A stretch of DNA of 64,000 nt from Prinia subflava (GCF_021018805.1 NC_086247.1:88644140-88708139); one strand, 5' to 3'. Counted from the stretch's first letter, positions 33,371-47,005 are shown. The notes: generated by a model from the letters alone, not told the origin. Numbers and translations: made by a program.

Positions 33371-34490
33371 CATAGAATCACAGAATCATAGAATTATTTG
33401 GGTAGGAAGGGACCAAACACCATCTAGTTCCAGCTTCTCTGTCATGGGAAAGGACATCTTCCACTAGACCAGCTTGCTCAAAGCCTTGTCCAACCTGGCC
33501 TTGAACACTTGAGGATATGGGGCATCTACAACTTGTCTGGGCAGCCTGTTCCAGTGCCTCACCACCAGTGAAGAATTTCCTCCTAACAGCTGAGTTAAAC
33601 CCATCCTCTGTCAGTTAAAAGCCATTCCCCCTTGTCCTGTCACTAAATGCCCTTGTAAGAAGTCCCTCTCCAGCTCTCCTGCAGAACCCCCTTTGGGCAC
33701 TGTAAGGCTGCTCCGAGGTCTCCCTGGAGCCCTCTCTTCTCCAGGCTGAACAACCCCAGCTCTCTCAGCCTGTCCTCATGGGAGAGGTGCTCCAGCCCTC
33801 TCATCTTTGTGGCCTCCTCTGGACTTGCTACTACAGATCTGTGTCCTTCTTATGAACAGAGTTGAATGGGATTACTCCAGGTGGGATCTCGTGAGGGTGG
33901 CATAGCGGGGCAGAATCACTTCCTTTGACCTAATGGCCACACTGCTTTTTATGCAGCCCAGGATACATTTGGCTTTCTGGGCTGTAAATGAACATTTCCA
34001 GGATATGCTGAGCTTCTCGTTAACAACCCTCAGACCTTCTCCTCCTTGCTCTCAATCCATTCTCCCCCAGCCTGCATTTGTGCTTGGGATTGCCCTGACC
34101 CAGGTGTAGGACCTTGACCTTGGCCCTGTTGAACTCCATGAGGTTTGCACAGTCCCATCTCTCCAGCCTGTCCAGGTCCCCCTGGATGCCATCCCTTCCC
34201 TCCAGTGCTGACTGCACCACACAGCTCAGTGTCACCAGCAAACTTGCTGAGGGTGCCCTCAATCCCACTGTCCTGTCACTGACAGGGATGTTAAGTAGCA
34301 CTGGTCTTGATACCAACCCTTTAGGAATCCCTCTTTCACTGCTTTCCACTTGAACATTGAGCTGTTGACCACAGCTCTTTCAGTGCAACTATTCAGTCAA
34401 TTCCTTTTCCACTGAGTGGTGCATCTGTCAAATTTGTGTCTCTCCAGTTTACCAACAAGGATGATGTCATGTAGGACAATGTCAAATGCA
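33371..34490 (-). mobile_element. CR1 LINE, 5'-truncated, with reverse-transcriptase C-terminal remnant
   Basis: The plus strand starts with CATAGAATCACAGAATCATAG, the reverse complement of a CR1 3' tail, so the element lies on the minus strand. Reading on the minus strand from 34490, the decayed frame gives AFDIVLHDI, an Asn/Trp-rich stretch, GIPKGLV, LDRLERWDCANLMEFN and KVLHLGQGNP, which follow the C-terminal part of CR1 ORF2 (reverse transcriptase). The region 33400-33830 corresponds to the conserved CR1 3' part (for example the minus-strand sense of 'lead to CAGCCTGTTCCAGTGCCTC'). Frameshifts and stops show the copy is dead. It ends abruptly in an A-run at 34490, the usual 5' truncation. 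It lies about 1.7 kb upstream of ADTRP exon 1, on the same strand. Confidence 0.95.
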
Positions 34491-34760
34491 AAAAAAAGGT
34501 TTTCATTTGCCTGTACAGGGTTTCTGGATAGAGGCAGTGCCATTATGAACTGCTCTTCCTTGTCTAGACTCATCCTTGTGACAAAAGGTGGGAAGAGAAT
34601 AGGACTATGGCATGGAAGGGTCCTTTATATTAATAGTTTGCATACCAAAGTCACCAGGCAGTCAGCTCTTTTAACAAGTAATCTTCACACCAGTCTTTCT
34701 GAGGCTGAGAGCAGCTTAAGAAATGGGCAGGCTGAGCATTCTGCTCAGTAGGTGCCTGAA

Positions 34761-34790
34761 TGCATGCAAATGAATGTAAATGTATGCAAA
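34761..34790 (+). repeat. Three 10-bp tandem units containing octamer-like motifs
   Basis: Units TGCATGCAAA, TGAATGTAAA and TGTATGCAAA follow each other exactly (consensus TGNATGNAAA). The first junction contains a perfect POU octamer, ATGCAAAT (34764-34771). The 10-base period places the sites on one face of the helix. Confidence 0.75.
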
Positions 34791-37735
34791 ATGGCAAGGT
34801 GTGTTTCTTCTTTTCTGGAGGATTTTGGCCAGTATGGCTGGGAAGGTGTCAAGTGCGGTGACAGTTTTCTGATGTGGACATCTGTCCCTCAGACTGAGAC
34901 CATCTGCTTTGTTTTCCCATCTATAAGGGGGAAGATAGATTCCCTTCAGCCTAGCTAAGGGATAAAATTTGGATGCAGAAACATCGCAAAGAAAGCATGA
35001 GCACCAAAGAGGATCTGCAGTCCAACACTTCATGGAGCCTTTCTTATTTCACAGCCAGTGTGATGTAGCAAGCAAATACACAGGAAAGGTCACATCTTAT
35101 GTCATCTCTCCGTGGGTATGAAACTTGACTGAAGGTTCAGTGGAACAGGAGATTCAGCTCAAATCTTTTTGCAGGGAGTGGAAAAAGGAAGAAGGAGCAC
35201 ACTGGGGTGCAGCAGATGTGCTGCTGCAGATCTAGTGGGACTGTTAGGGAAACACCATTTTCCATCTGCTTGGTACCACACCCCAGCTTGCATCTGCTTC
35301 TCCCCTGGAGCTGAGCCACATTCACACACTCTGACAATGCTCCCAATCCCCTTCAGGGGCTCATCTGATCTGTGCAGCAATTGCTGACTTTGTGCTGAAG
35401 CAAACTAGGAGCTCCCAGTTAGTTCATTAACGTGGTTCAGCTGAAGGATAGAATGAGTAACTGAAGTTGTAAATCACCCTCTGTCCACAAAATGTCTCTG
35501 CTCATGCCCAATTCTATGAGAGTGACTTAGGCCAGCTTGCTTGGCTGCACCAAAATGGGTTTGACTCACTCATGCTATTAGTATGGTTCAGGTAGAGGTG
35601 ACAGCAAACAGTGTGAAGTGGCAATATCCTAGATGATTGTGTGTCTTCACTGATGGGCATGGTATTTCCAGGCCATCAAGCAGCCCCCAGTTAAGTCCAT
35701 CATTACCATATAGTGTTTAATTACCACCTCAATCTGTAGCTAATGAAGCAGCTGATAGAAACAAATAATCTTGCTCCCTCACTTCTGACAATTCATTTAC
35801 AGACCAGAGAGGTGCCTTTCAAATATTTTTCAATATTTTAGCACTGGCAAGGTTCTCTCCCTGCCACGGCAGCATCCAGTGATGGCAAAACAAGTGAGAA
35901 CAAGGCAGGAAATTACTGGCAGCTGACAGCAGTTAGGATCAGGTGATAGGAACAGATTCAAAGCCATGCAAAAGCCTAAGAAAGGACTGGGGACTTAAAA
36001 AAAACCCATCCTCATGCTTAGTTCTCCTTTCTAGGCACCATCTAAGAATAAGAGATTGGAGCAGAAGGAGGTCTTGCTTCTGGCAGAGTGATTTTATAAG
36101 GTGAAAAAACCACAAGGAGTTGGACAAGTACATTTTTCTTCCAGTTTTTTGATGCCTGTTTCTGTCCTTATGCCGTTCTGCTATTTCATGCATAGATTTC
36201 CTTGTTTGGTGGTTTTTAATTTACTGCTGTTGTCAGCTGGCTTGCATTAGGGGCAGCATCCCTCGAAAGGGGGGCCCGGGGCTGTTCTTGTGCAGCATCC
36301 TCTGTGCAGAATGTGTATGTATGCAGGGGCTCTGCTTCCCTCGTTCTGCCTCAGTGGCAGCTAGTGCAGGGGTCTGTGTGGAAGATGTGTTTTCTGACAA
36401 GCCCTATCTGAGAAAGCTGTTTCGCATGGTGTGTGAGGCTGCCTGAGCTCTGTGTCCCCAGGGACAGCTATGATAACAATTCATTCCATGACAGCCCCAA
36501 TGTAAGGAACAAAACATAATTGACAAAATTGCAAGCTCGGCACAGTCTGCTCCAGGCATCATCAAATCCTGAGGCAAAGTCATGTGCTTGGTGTAATTCA
36601 CAAGACTTAATTCTCTCTGGTTTTATTTGTCTTGGGTTTTGGTAGCTTCTGGGGGTTTAAGTTAACTTTTCTTCGCAGCTGTGCGAGCAACAAGTGTAAA
36701 AATATTTTAACTTCTAACAAAAGCTGAGGGCTTTGCCCAGCAATGCAGCAGTGATACAATTAATGAAAAGTGATTAAAATATCCTGAAAGACTTCACTAC
36801 AAATCTAACAACAAGCTATTCTGCAACATCTACCAAATGTGTGTGGCAAGCAGGAAAATTTTATAGTTCTAAGACAGCTTATCCTGCACATACCTCTCTT
36901 CTCTCTCTCATGTAAGATTAATATTTTTAATATGTATTTTTAAGGAGAAGGCAGGAAGTGGCTTACCTCATGTCAGTATCTTTGTTCTGAATTGAATTAA
37001 AAAGTTGTTCCAAAAAGCCAAAATTCAGAGGGATTTCTCAGTCCCAAAGGGATGAGTTGTATACAAGCAGAAATTGGATTCAGTAGTTGGAAGTATTTGC
37101 TTAGATTTCAGAGGTTCTCCTTCTCACTGAGTTGGCTTTTAAACTGTGTGTTTATTCAGACTACTAAATGAAATGTCACTTTGATCCAAGCCCAAAACTT
37201 CCTGTGTAACAATGATTTGACATTTCTGACTCTTTTAAATGAATGAAAATCATGACATTAATCAAAACAAAACCTTTTCAGCTAACAGCTTGGTTTCTAA
37301 AAGTAGATATGTTGAAATTAAGAAACATTTTATCAGAAAAACACTTGCCTATCTCATTATCTCCTACTCATAGGGGATATTAGTAATTGTTTACCTTACT
37401 ACCAAACTCCAAGACTGTTCTCTCTTGGCAAGGTTAATATTGTTTAGAAATAAAAGGCATGCTATTCACTTAATTTTCAACAACTTCCAAGAACTTATGT
37501 ACTTAAAGAGATATATAAGTTGCTTCCTAATTTTACCTTTTCCCTTTTTGTCAGAGAGGGAAAAATTAATACTTGACTACTTAGAAATATTATGCACAAA
37601 CAACCTGTAGTTCGGAGTGAAAGAAAGACACCACAGTGTATTAGGGATGCCAGGGTATTTATCCTGCATACACAAAGTTTAACTGGTTCTCAGACTGTTC
37701 TAGACAATTGTGTTGAGTACAAATGCGTATGTGAG

Positions 37736-37828
37736 GTTTTTTTGGTTGGTTTTGGTTTGTTTGTTTGCTTGGTGGGTTTTTTATTTTGGGGTTTTTTGGT
37801 GGTTTTTTGGTTTTTGGGGTTTTTTGCT
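37736..37828. repeat. T/G-rich low-complexity tract
   Basis: TTTTTTTGGTTGGTTTTGG-like sequence with GTTTGTTTG repeats and GGGGTTTTTTGG blocks, upstream of ADTRP. Confidence 0.9.
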
Positions 37829-38164
37829 TTGCCCTTTCTAGAGGGGAGGTTAAGAACTAAATAGATGTGTGTTTGATAATATAGAGCATATCAAAATTTT
37901 CAAATTTTTTTGAGATTTCTTCATCTACCATTGAAACTCAGGAACTTCTAGAGCAACACAATAGAACTCAATGACAGAAGAGTTTCATAAATATTTATGA
38001 CACAGAGAGCACCTTGCTGGACCGAAGGGATAAGAATTGCAGGTGGCAGAGTAGAAAAATCACAGAAGTCACTTTTTCATGACTAAGAAGACATTATTAA
38101 CAGCATTTTTTCCACTTCTTTTTCAGAAGATAGCAGATCTAGCACATGTTACTCTTAATGTAGT

Positions 38165-38184
38165 CTCTTATAATCATATAAGAG
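38165..38184. repeat. Short perfect inverted repeat
   Basis: CTCTTATA, four-base loop ATCA, TATAAGAG, followed directly by a second AATTA/TAATT palindrome. The context is AT-rich intergenic DNA upstream of ADTRP. Confidence 0.7.
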
Positions 38185-41100
38185 TAATTATGTAATTATT
38201 CTACATACAAAGCAGTAGAGATCCAGCACTGACTCCACTAAATGCTTGCTGAATTGGTGTCATTGATGTGCAACTCTACCTTAGATAATATTAGATTATG
38301 TATTAGATAATAAGATAAAGTCCTATCTATAGTGTGTATTAGTATAGTACCTAAATCTGTTGTCAAAACCTTTGGTACTTAGATTGCAACAAATGCAGAG
38401 CAGAGCATGGAACTGCTTATCCTTGCCATGTGCATGAAGAAGTGCAATCCAGAGCAGTGAAACGATGTTCTGTTTGGAAAGCTTTGGCTGAAATTTAAAT
38501 TAATGATTTTTTCCCACCAAGTCCTGATAGCCTCTGAAGCATGTTGGAGGATAGGACATAATTCTGCAAGAGATGTTGAAGAGGTGCTGGTTTGCTTCCC
38601 ACCACTGCTATCATGTTGGTGGATGTCTCAGCGGGTTATAAAACATGTGTAAGTGCCAAGAATTTCCTAAACCCTGCTAGATGCTGAGAACCTTGCAAGT
38701 TGGCCAGAGTGGCAAGTACAAGGATCTCCTCTCCCTGGGAACACTAAAATCCCTTGTACACCAAATCCAGGGCCAGTTCCTGCTCACTACCAGACACTGA
38801 AGAACAAAGTAATTTTTCCAGTCTGTCAAAGACAGGATAAAACAAAGGTTGCAATGCTTTAATGATGCTAACAACCTGTTGACAGAATAATGATGTTTGA
38901 ACCAGTGGGTTGGTCCAACTGCTGTTCTAGCAATGAGCACAGAGAGTGGGTTTCCTAGACAAGAGCCACTGCTGTGGTTTTCACAAAAATAGCAGCAGTG
39001 TCTGACACAGCCTGTGGCTCTGAACGCTGCTCGTGTCCTGAGCAGTCAGCTGCTAGCAGGCCCATGCTGGAGCAGGGGTTACTCTGAGGGCTGTTCTGGC
39101 TCAGGCACAGCCTAAACCCCCTGCTCAGCTTTCCAGGGAGGCATTGCCATGGCAATCTGATTCTAGCTGGGCACTGTCAGCAGGCATATGTTGAGTTTAC
39201 CAAGTCAATGGTGCACTTCATCTCCTCCTTCTCAAACAAAAAAAGCAAATCCTGAAGCAGACGCTGTGTGTGATACCAATGATACCTCAGTGTCTTGGCT
39301 GTTGTTCTTCACCAGCAATGTATGAGTACTCCTGCAATGTGAAGAGCTGGCAAATTGCCCCCTATTATTCAGAACCTTTACCCTGGGAAGTTCTCTGAAT
39401 TTTCTTGCCTCTTTGGTGAAGATGGGATGGGGAGCGGGCAAGCCATCTCCTGCTTCCCCAAGCTGAAGTGGCCTACTGCCTGCTCTTCATTTCTTATCCC
39501 AATCACCAGGACCAACCCCCACATAAAGATGTTTCCTAGCACCAGCACCTTCCTAAAGATGTCAATCCACTCCCTCCAGCTTCCTCTTAGTTGTCGCATG
39601 TATCCACACACACTGTAGTTCCTAATTTTCACAGGTTTTCCTGCCTCCTCAAAGGGCAGTGGCGATGTGTATTGCTCAAAGAGCTGTGCCAGGCATGACC
39701 AGGTTCTGGCCCACAGCACCCACCTGCAGTATACCTGTGCTCTAGCAGTGCTCCATGCGAGGGAGGTGGCAGTACAAGCATTTTCTCTCTGCTTCTGAGC
39801 CTGTCTCCTGCTTTGCTGGCTGTGCTTGGGGCACAGCTTGAGCTTGCCCTCTGCAGGGCAGTGAGAGGCGATGGGGAGCCCTGTGCTTCCTGTAGCAGCT
39901 GTGGCTTACCTTTTCATCTGCAGCCAAGGCTTCTTTATTTGATTTAACACATCACAGTTTCATGGACTGGGTTGATTTAGTGGTGGCTTCTCACAGAGCA
40001 CTTTGTCATAGCTGTCCATAAGACTGGCTGTCTCCCATAACAAAATGTTATCGTTCAGGATTTATCCTGTGTAGAAATGAACTTCAGTGAGGGGAAGAAG
40101 GAGGGGGAAAAAAAGACAAAAAATATTCCCCACAAAATCCACTTTTTAATCCACCTAAAGTTTTCTTCTGCCACTGTCAGTTCTATTACATGATGCACAT
40201 TGGCACATTTCCTTTCCTTACAGCTATTTTGAGTGCTGAGAAGTGCGTCCAGTTTTTGGAACACTTCATTGGATTACTGGTCAGATAATCAGATGTATTT
40301 GTGAGGAATTTGAGGCTGGAATAAGGCCATTTGGTATGAAACTCTTGTGCTGCCTCCTTCTCCCTGTCCTCTGAAATCATGCTGTGCTTCATTAACACTA
40401 CATGTGTATGCAGGATCTGAGCCTTCTCAGTCATGTGCTTTAGCTGCTTAGTGAAAACACAGGTAGTTTGTACACCTTCATGTTTCTGAGATCAGCTGGT
40501 GAAGGGAGGCAGTGTTTGCTGTTCACTTCCCATCTCAAACCCTTGGAGTTTTCATGCATTCTTGCATCCTAATGTTGGGGGTGGAAAAAAAGCAAGCTCT
40601 TGCCAAATTCAAGATGCTGGTTATCAGCTAATTCTACTGTTTACTGTTCACACAGCGAGCGAACTGCTTGTGTTTGGCAGTGAGCTTGAGTTCATCTGCC
40701 GATTGCAGGACAGAGCTGCCTGCTTGTTTTCTTCAGGAGCTTTCTGCTGGTGTTTGGTTGTAGCAGTGAGCAGCAATGTGCTGTACTGCTTTCTCTGTGT
40801 GCGTTCCAAGACCCTGGAAGGAAGGAGGGTGTCATCTCCCTTGCTTTGGAAAAGGAAACCTGAGTTTCTAGACAAGCGGTGCAGGTGTGCTGGTTCCAAT
40901 ACATTAGATGGAAGCTGGTAAAAAGACAAAGAACAGTTAGGAGTTCAGAGAGTTCAGTTTCTTCCCAGATTTTGTGCCATGCTAACATGGACTGATGCTA
41001 AGTGGTGCTGCTGCAGGTGTCTGAGAGCAGGAGTCAGACTTGTGATGACTCCTTGTGATCAAGGAAGGAAAATATATGGGGGGTGAAAAAAAAAGGATAA

Positions 41101-44100
41101 GAGTGTAAAAATAATCAAAAGTACCCCAGATCTGGATGAGGCTTTCCCTGAGTACCGTCAGCACTGGCTCATGCCAGCTGAGCTGGCATTTTCCTAGGAT
41201 ACCACGCCTGCAGCTTTTCTTGCAGCCCAGTGTCTATGGGTCTGGGCAGTGCTGCCTTCCAGTGGTGTTACTGTGGCATGGAGAGCGGTGCTGCTGTCAC
41301 CTAAGGAGGTGCCAGCGCCAGCCCTCTCCGCACTCCGGGCTGCCAAGAGGAAATATCGGCCTCTGCGTCATTAGTGACAACTTCATGTTGCTGAACTAGT
41401 CTTTGATCCCTTCCTCCTCTGCAAAACTGCTCAGTGGGTGGTAAATTAATCCCTGGAGTTTAGCCCAGCACGTATGCAGAAAGCACAGGGGGAAAAGTAG
41501 TGATGCCGCGCTGATGCTGAGAGCCCAGAGCTTGCCTGTGCCCTTGGTTTTACTTGGTGTTGTGCCCCTGACTTGGGTGGCAGAAGGTCTCGTGTGTGTA
41601 TGCAGAGTCTGTGCTTCTTTCCTCATGCCTGCCAGTGCACTCATACAACAAGCATGACTCCAGATGCTACTGCTCTTCTCACTAAATGCTGTAGTCATTG
41701 TGGAGTGAGAGAACCTGGTTCTGTCTACCCTGGCTGAAAGCAAAGGGGGTATTGTCAGCTATAGTGGGCTCAGTGCTGAGAAACTGGGCAGTATTGCTTC
41801 ATGATGAAACCAGGAGCAAAACAGAGGAGAATGACAGCTGAGGAATAATCAAATAGCAAATCCAGTTGGTCAAAGGAAGGGACTTGCAGCTCACACAATG
41901 GGAGGAGCAGAGGCTGCCACATTAAAAGGATGAGCCTTCCCAGTTTCACACATTTTGCTCTTTTACTCTTTTCTTTGTCTTTCTCTACTCTCCATTGGGA
42001 TGTAAATTTCCAAACTCAAAAACTAATGTGTTTTAGGATACTCAAAGGGGAAAGAACTTTTGTTCTGTGACTGGAAAATGGAAAAAACACACTCTTAAGA
42101 TGTAAAAGGTTATAAGCTTTGTAATCTGCTAGCCAGCTTGGTGTGAGTGCCGAAGCAAACTGATGCTCTTCTAGAAGAAAGGCTTTGCTGAGACTCCAGT
42201 GACTGGATCAAACTACTGTCTGCTGACAATGTCTAGTTCAATCCCACTAGCTGTAGCTAGGATGTGGCACATGACTGCAGCACATGCTGAGGATGCTTTG
42301 AAGTGTCTTTTTTGCTTTTATTTTTGATTTTTTTAAAAAAAACCCAAGCTGTAAAGTATGCAGTTCAGGAAGGTCAAGTATCACATGTGAATATTGCTGA
42401 CTGCACAGCACAGTGAAGGTCTGTGCTGAATGAAGTTGGGCCTCTGGTTCTTTGGAGATATTTAGTAACAACCTTGAGCAGAGAATGTTTGCTTTACACA
42501 ACAGTTCTTGTAATTCAGCAAATGCGTATTTCCCTCAAAGACAAATCTACACACCCTGGCAATTGCTATTTTTGTGTAAAGCTCTATTTTACTTATTATT
42601 GCATAAGAGTTAGCCTGTGTACATTTTCAGGAAGCTTGTCCAAGGCAAAATAGCTACTCTATGGGATATAGTACCATGAGATAATGACTTCCAGACTCTC
42701 CAAATGTACATTCCTTCAAGCTCCTCCATCAGTGCAGTAACAGAAACTCTGAGCCACCTGGGCTGCATCTGTACTTTGTGGGAGGTAGAAACTGGTGCAC
42801 TCTGCAGCCCTGTTCCCCTGCTCCTCTAAGCAGATGAGGCCTTCTGTTGAGCTTCCCTCCTGCTGCACGCCAGAGTGTCCTTCCAGTGGAGCCCTGAAAC
42901 GCATCCTGATGGGGTGTGTGCACACAGGCAAAACAGGGCATTGTCCATGGAAGTAGTGAGGGCTGGGTCATGCTGGAGGTGGTTTCCATCAGCACAGTGA
43001 AAGTCCATTAGGAGAGGTCCTGCAGAGGACTGGAGGGGCTCCTTCCCAGAGCAGCTTTTGCAGGTTTAGGACCCACATCTGGCAGGGGGATTTGCTGGTG
43101 CAGCTTTGCTTTGCTCTGCTGGAAGCCACTTCCAGAGGAGATCTTGAGCAGAGTGACACTGAAGCGTAAAATATTGAGCAGATCTGAGCTGCACCAAAGA
43201 TGGCTTGTGCCTTCATGGAACAGAAGCTTGTTTCCCAACAACACAAAAGTCAGGGAATGTGAGGGCTTTGCTACAGATTAGTGAAAATGTCATCTATGGG
43301 AAATAATCAGATAATTTTAAACAAATAATAAATAAAAAGAAAACTGACTTTTCCACAAAACTAGTTTTTGTGACTTTCAAGTGACTCCACAAAATTCATG
43401 GCTATGCAGGACTTGCAGAAGCCACCCCAGTGGTGGCTCCAGCTTACAGGAGAGAGAAGAAAACAGATTTTGCTAGCAAGCGTTGTACAGGGAGGAGAAG
43501 CAGACAGGATTCCAGAACAGAAGCCCTTCTTTCAATCTACAACAGGAGCCTTGCATTTCAATGTTGGGACTTTGAATGCATGCAGTCAACAGTGAATGAA
43601 TATCTTGGTTACTCTGTGGTGTTTTTTTCTAAATATATAGAAGAAAATATGAAATAATGCCAGAAATATATATGGAAACATGTAGGAGAAGGTAGATTTA
43701 AGTGACTCTGAACTGACTCAGTAGTGCAGTGGTCTGGCATTCTTTAAAGGATGAGTTTGAGGATTGCTGTTGCAAATCTAAAGTTAGCCATGTAATTCTA
43801 TGGGACATGCATGGACTCCTAAAAATTTACTTGAAGTGTCTTTTTGCAGTGGAGAAATAAGCTGTCTGTTCTGTGCAATTGGTTTCACTGAGTACATCTT
43901 CACTTTGAATGAGCCTTGATGTTTAGATTTGAATTTAGGCCGCTGAGAGAAGTTTGGTAGGCAAGAAAAGGTGAAGTCAAGGATGCAAAAATATAATGAG
44001 CACTACAGGAAGAAAGTAGGAGGGCAAGGGAGAAAGCAATCTAAAGGGATGGAAAGAGGAAACAGCAAACAATCTCCAGGAAGCTGGATCACAACTTTTT

Positions 44101-45627
44101 CCAAAGTGTTTTGCTTTTCAAATGTAGAAGATCACCTGTGCAAGTAGGTAGTTAGGTTAGGAGCAGCAGTTCAGAATGACCTTGTTACCTTTGGATATTG
44201 ATCCCCTAAAGGAAGATGTAGTGCTAAGTTTCTAAGCAGAGAGGGGGGGTTCTGTCTTCTGGAGATCCTATAGTTATTTTAATATATAATGTCCATGTGT
44301 GTGGATGACATGCTGAATGGCCTTGCATTCATTGGCTCCATTTCTATCAGATACCATGATGTTCTTCAGTCAGAACTCACATTTTACCTATAAGTGCTTT
44401 TTCTTTGGCTAAACCCCTACCCACAGCAGGGTGAGTTGAGAGCTTGAGTAAATCCAGTATATTTCCAGTGTGCTGCTAAGGATCTGTAGCTGGAATTAGA
44501 CATTAATAAAAATGACAAAGCATTCACATATCAGCCTTGTCTCCAAACCCAGGACCTGACGTGCCCCCAAAATTAGGTGATCCTAGCAGCTGCCTTTGTG
44601 GATGCTTGCTCTGCACTAAAGTGTTAATTTCTTTGCCCTCACTGCTTTTTTATTTTTGTCCCAAGAACTTCAGGAAAAGCTCTCTTGATCCTACTCCTTG
44701 GAACCTGCTGAGCTCTGTGTGTCCCCAGTGTCAGAACTAACTCATTTTCCTTGTTTCTCAACGGTTGAGAAGAAACAGCAGAAGTCTTTTCCTCTCTCTC
44801 AATAGCCCCCCCCCCCCGCAACCCCCAAATGTGGGAGACTCCGTGTAATCCTATCTTTTCCCTGTTTCTGGTGGAACCTTCTTCCAGGACAAAACTGGGA
44901 GGTAGGGATATAGAAAGTAGGTGTCATTTTTCACTTTTGTTTCTGTTTTGGTAAACCTTGTTTGAAAGTCACTTGAAGCTCACTGGCCCAGAGTGTTTAT
45001 TTTGGAGAGAATACAATTCCGATTAAGCTACAGCGGTAATTGTATGTAATGTGTATTTTTTTAAGTGGATAAGTTATCCACAAATCCCAGATGATGATAT
45101 GTCTTTCAAAGAAGATGCAGAAGAGGGCCAAGATTCCAAGAGTACTGTACAAAGGAGACTGTCATCAGAGGGTGAACAAAATGGAAATGTTTGCTAGGGG
45201 GAAGGAACCAACCATCCAACCTTGTGTTCACAGGCCTCTTTTTACTGTTGCTTTGAGCCCTTGTCCAACACCTGTCCCAGACTTTCCCCTGAGACTTGAA
45301 TGCATTTGTTTTGCTCACTGTTTGTTGTGGGTACAGTGAGGAAAGGCAATGTGACCTGTATGAGGTAGAGCCAGTGCCTCACCTGCAACCTCAGCCCCCT
45401 GTCCTGAGCTTCCCACCCCAGGTCCCTCTTGGGCCCCTCTGGAATGGTTGAATTTGGGATGCTCGGATAGCGCGTAAATTGAAAAGGATGAGGAATTGTG
45501 CTCAGACACTTTACAGGGGTGTGATGTTAAGTGCCTGCTCCGCAGGGCTGTGTAGCCAGTGAAGGCAGTGACGGCTGCTGCCACACTGGGAAAGTGCTCT
45601 TTAAAACAGAGAACATTAGGTGGGGCT

Positions 45628-45629
<2 letters not shown>

Positions 45630-45658
<29 letters not shown>
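45630..45658. repeat. T homopolymer (29 bases)
   Basis: An uninterrupted T-run about 700 bases left of the CpG-island-like segment. Its length is likely to vary between individuals. Confidence 0.9.
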
Positions 45659-45662
<4 letters not shown>

Positions 45663-46338
45663 AAGAAATAGAAAGTTTTGAGATTCCCCATCTGCCTGGA
45701 GACTTTCTAAGCCGTCTTTTCTCAGGAGTGGTCATTTTTATCCTGGAAGTGATTGTTGTTTTTTTAATCCTGCCTCTTGTCCATCACAGCTTCGTTGCTT
45801 TTTTGGGCTCTGCTCCATCCCTCCCCACCGCCTTCTCTTTACCCCTTTTGGACGAACTGCTGCAGCGTTTGCCTCGGTTAAGAAAAATGGGGCTAGACAG
45901 GGATGGGCAAGGCTCCCTACTTTTCAGAGAAAGGGCGGTGAGGAGGAAATGTGGCCGCAGCTGAGTTTATTTTGGAGACCGCCCACTGGTGCCCTGCCCT
46001 TTGCCCGGGGCCCTGACTCGGGCTCCAGCTGTGCCGGCAGACCGGCAGCGCTCAGGGGCCGGTGCTCGTGGAGGAAGGAAGATCCTGGAAATCCCCCGTG
46101 CAAAAGCGCAAACGCTGCATTATTTTATTTCAGCTTTGGACATGGAAGCTATTTGGGTTTTTTTCTTTTCCTTCCCTATTTTTTTTTAATTGAAACAGAA
46201 GAGAATCTGCAGATCTGAGCTTAAAAACCCCGAACACTTGCATTCCTTTCGCTTTCACACATCTGTCATGATTTGGCCCATGCTGCCCTTCTGAAAGGGT
46301 GGGTTTGAAGGCGCTGAAGCTGAGGAAAGCCAGTATCC

Positions 46339-46915
46339 ACCGGGATGGCCCAGCGGCAGGAGCGGGCTTCCCACAGCCGTGCCCTCCTCGGGGCTTTGCT
46401 TTTCCCTCGGCGCTGAGAAGGGGCTGATGCAGCCGAAAGTTCTGCGCAGCAGCTGCGAATCATTTCAAACCCATCCTTGGGCAGCGTGTGCCTTGTTTTT
46501 GTTTTGCTTTGGCCGAGCCCTGCGGTGTGCCGTGACTCAGGGCGCCGGGGCTGCTCGGGCCGGGGGAACCACGGCCCGCGTGGGCGCTGAGCTCCGCGAC
46601 GGGGATGTTCCTCGGCCCGCCACAGAGGAGCCAGGAAGATCCCTGTCACCACTGACAGCGGTCGGGCACGCATCTGCAAAGGTCTTTGGGAGTACGGCTG
46701 AAAAACAAACTGCCTTTCTTTTTTTTTTTTTTTTTTTTTTTCCTCTTCCCTGCCATACTTGAAAGTCCCCTGGTGCTTCACCCTCCCTCGTAACACTCCC
46801 ACAGCTCCTCTGCCTGCATCTCCCTCAACACGGCGGCTGAGCAATTAGCACCGCCGCTCCCAGGGCGCTGGCTCCCAGAGGAAACAGGGAGGGGTCCCCG
46901 GGAGATCTCCCCGCT
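46339..46915. promoter_or_regulatory. CpG-island-like segment
   Basis: By hand count there are about 39 CpG dinucleotides in about 575 bases of GC-rich DNA, far above the CpG-poor surroundings and at a density that would meet usual CpG-island criteria. It holds motifs such as GGGCGCCGGGG-like and CTCCGCGACGGGG-like runs and is interrupted by a T-run (46719-46741). This is a probable promoter or first exon. It could belong to HIVEP1 (plus strand, right neighbour in human), to an alternative upstream ADTRP promoter (minus strand, 14.6 kb above exon 1) or to a non-coding RNA. The long minus-strand open frame across it (46266-46844) reads as low-complexity Arg/Pro/Lys and is most likely a by-product of GC content. 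Confidence 0.6.
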
Positions 46916-47005
46916 TGCTGCCTGTTAGGTTTACCAGGGATGTTACACCGGGGAAATCCCGTGTGTCTCCCACAGGAGCAAGCCAGCCAGGCGTGCTATA
47001 CACTC

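Larger units (their letters stand above)
31971..46338. other. Upstream flank of ADTRP, non-coding
   Basis: Apart from the CR1 copy at 33371-34490 and the small repeats listed separately, nothing gene-like was recognised. Donor-like signals on the minus strand at 36965 (GTAAGC after ATGAG) and 39909 (GTAAGC after GAAAAG) could belong to alternative ADTRP first exons, but nothing supports them beyond the motif. Confidence 0.55.

Noticed and set aside
46266..46844. 192-codon open frame on the minus strand
   Set aside because: It crosses a T/A homopolymer (poly-Lys) and the CpG island; composition explains the lack of stops.
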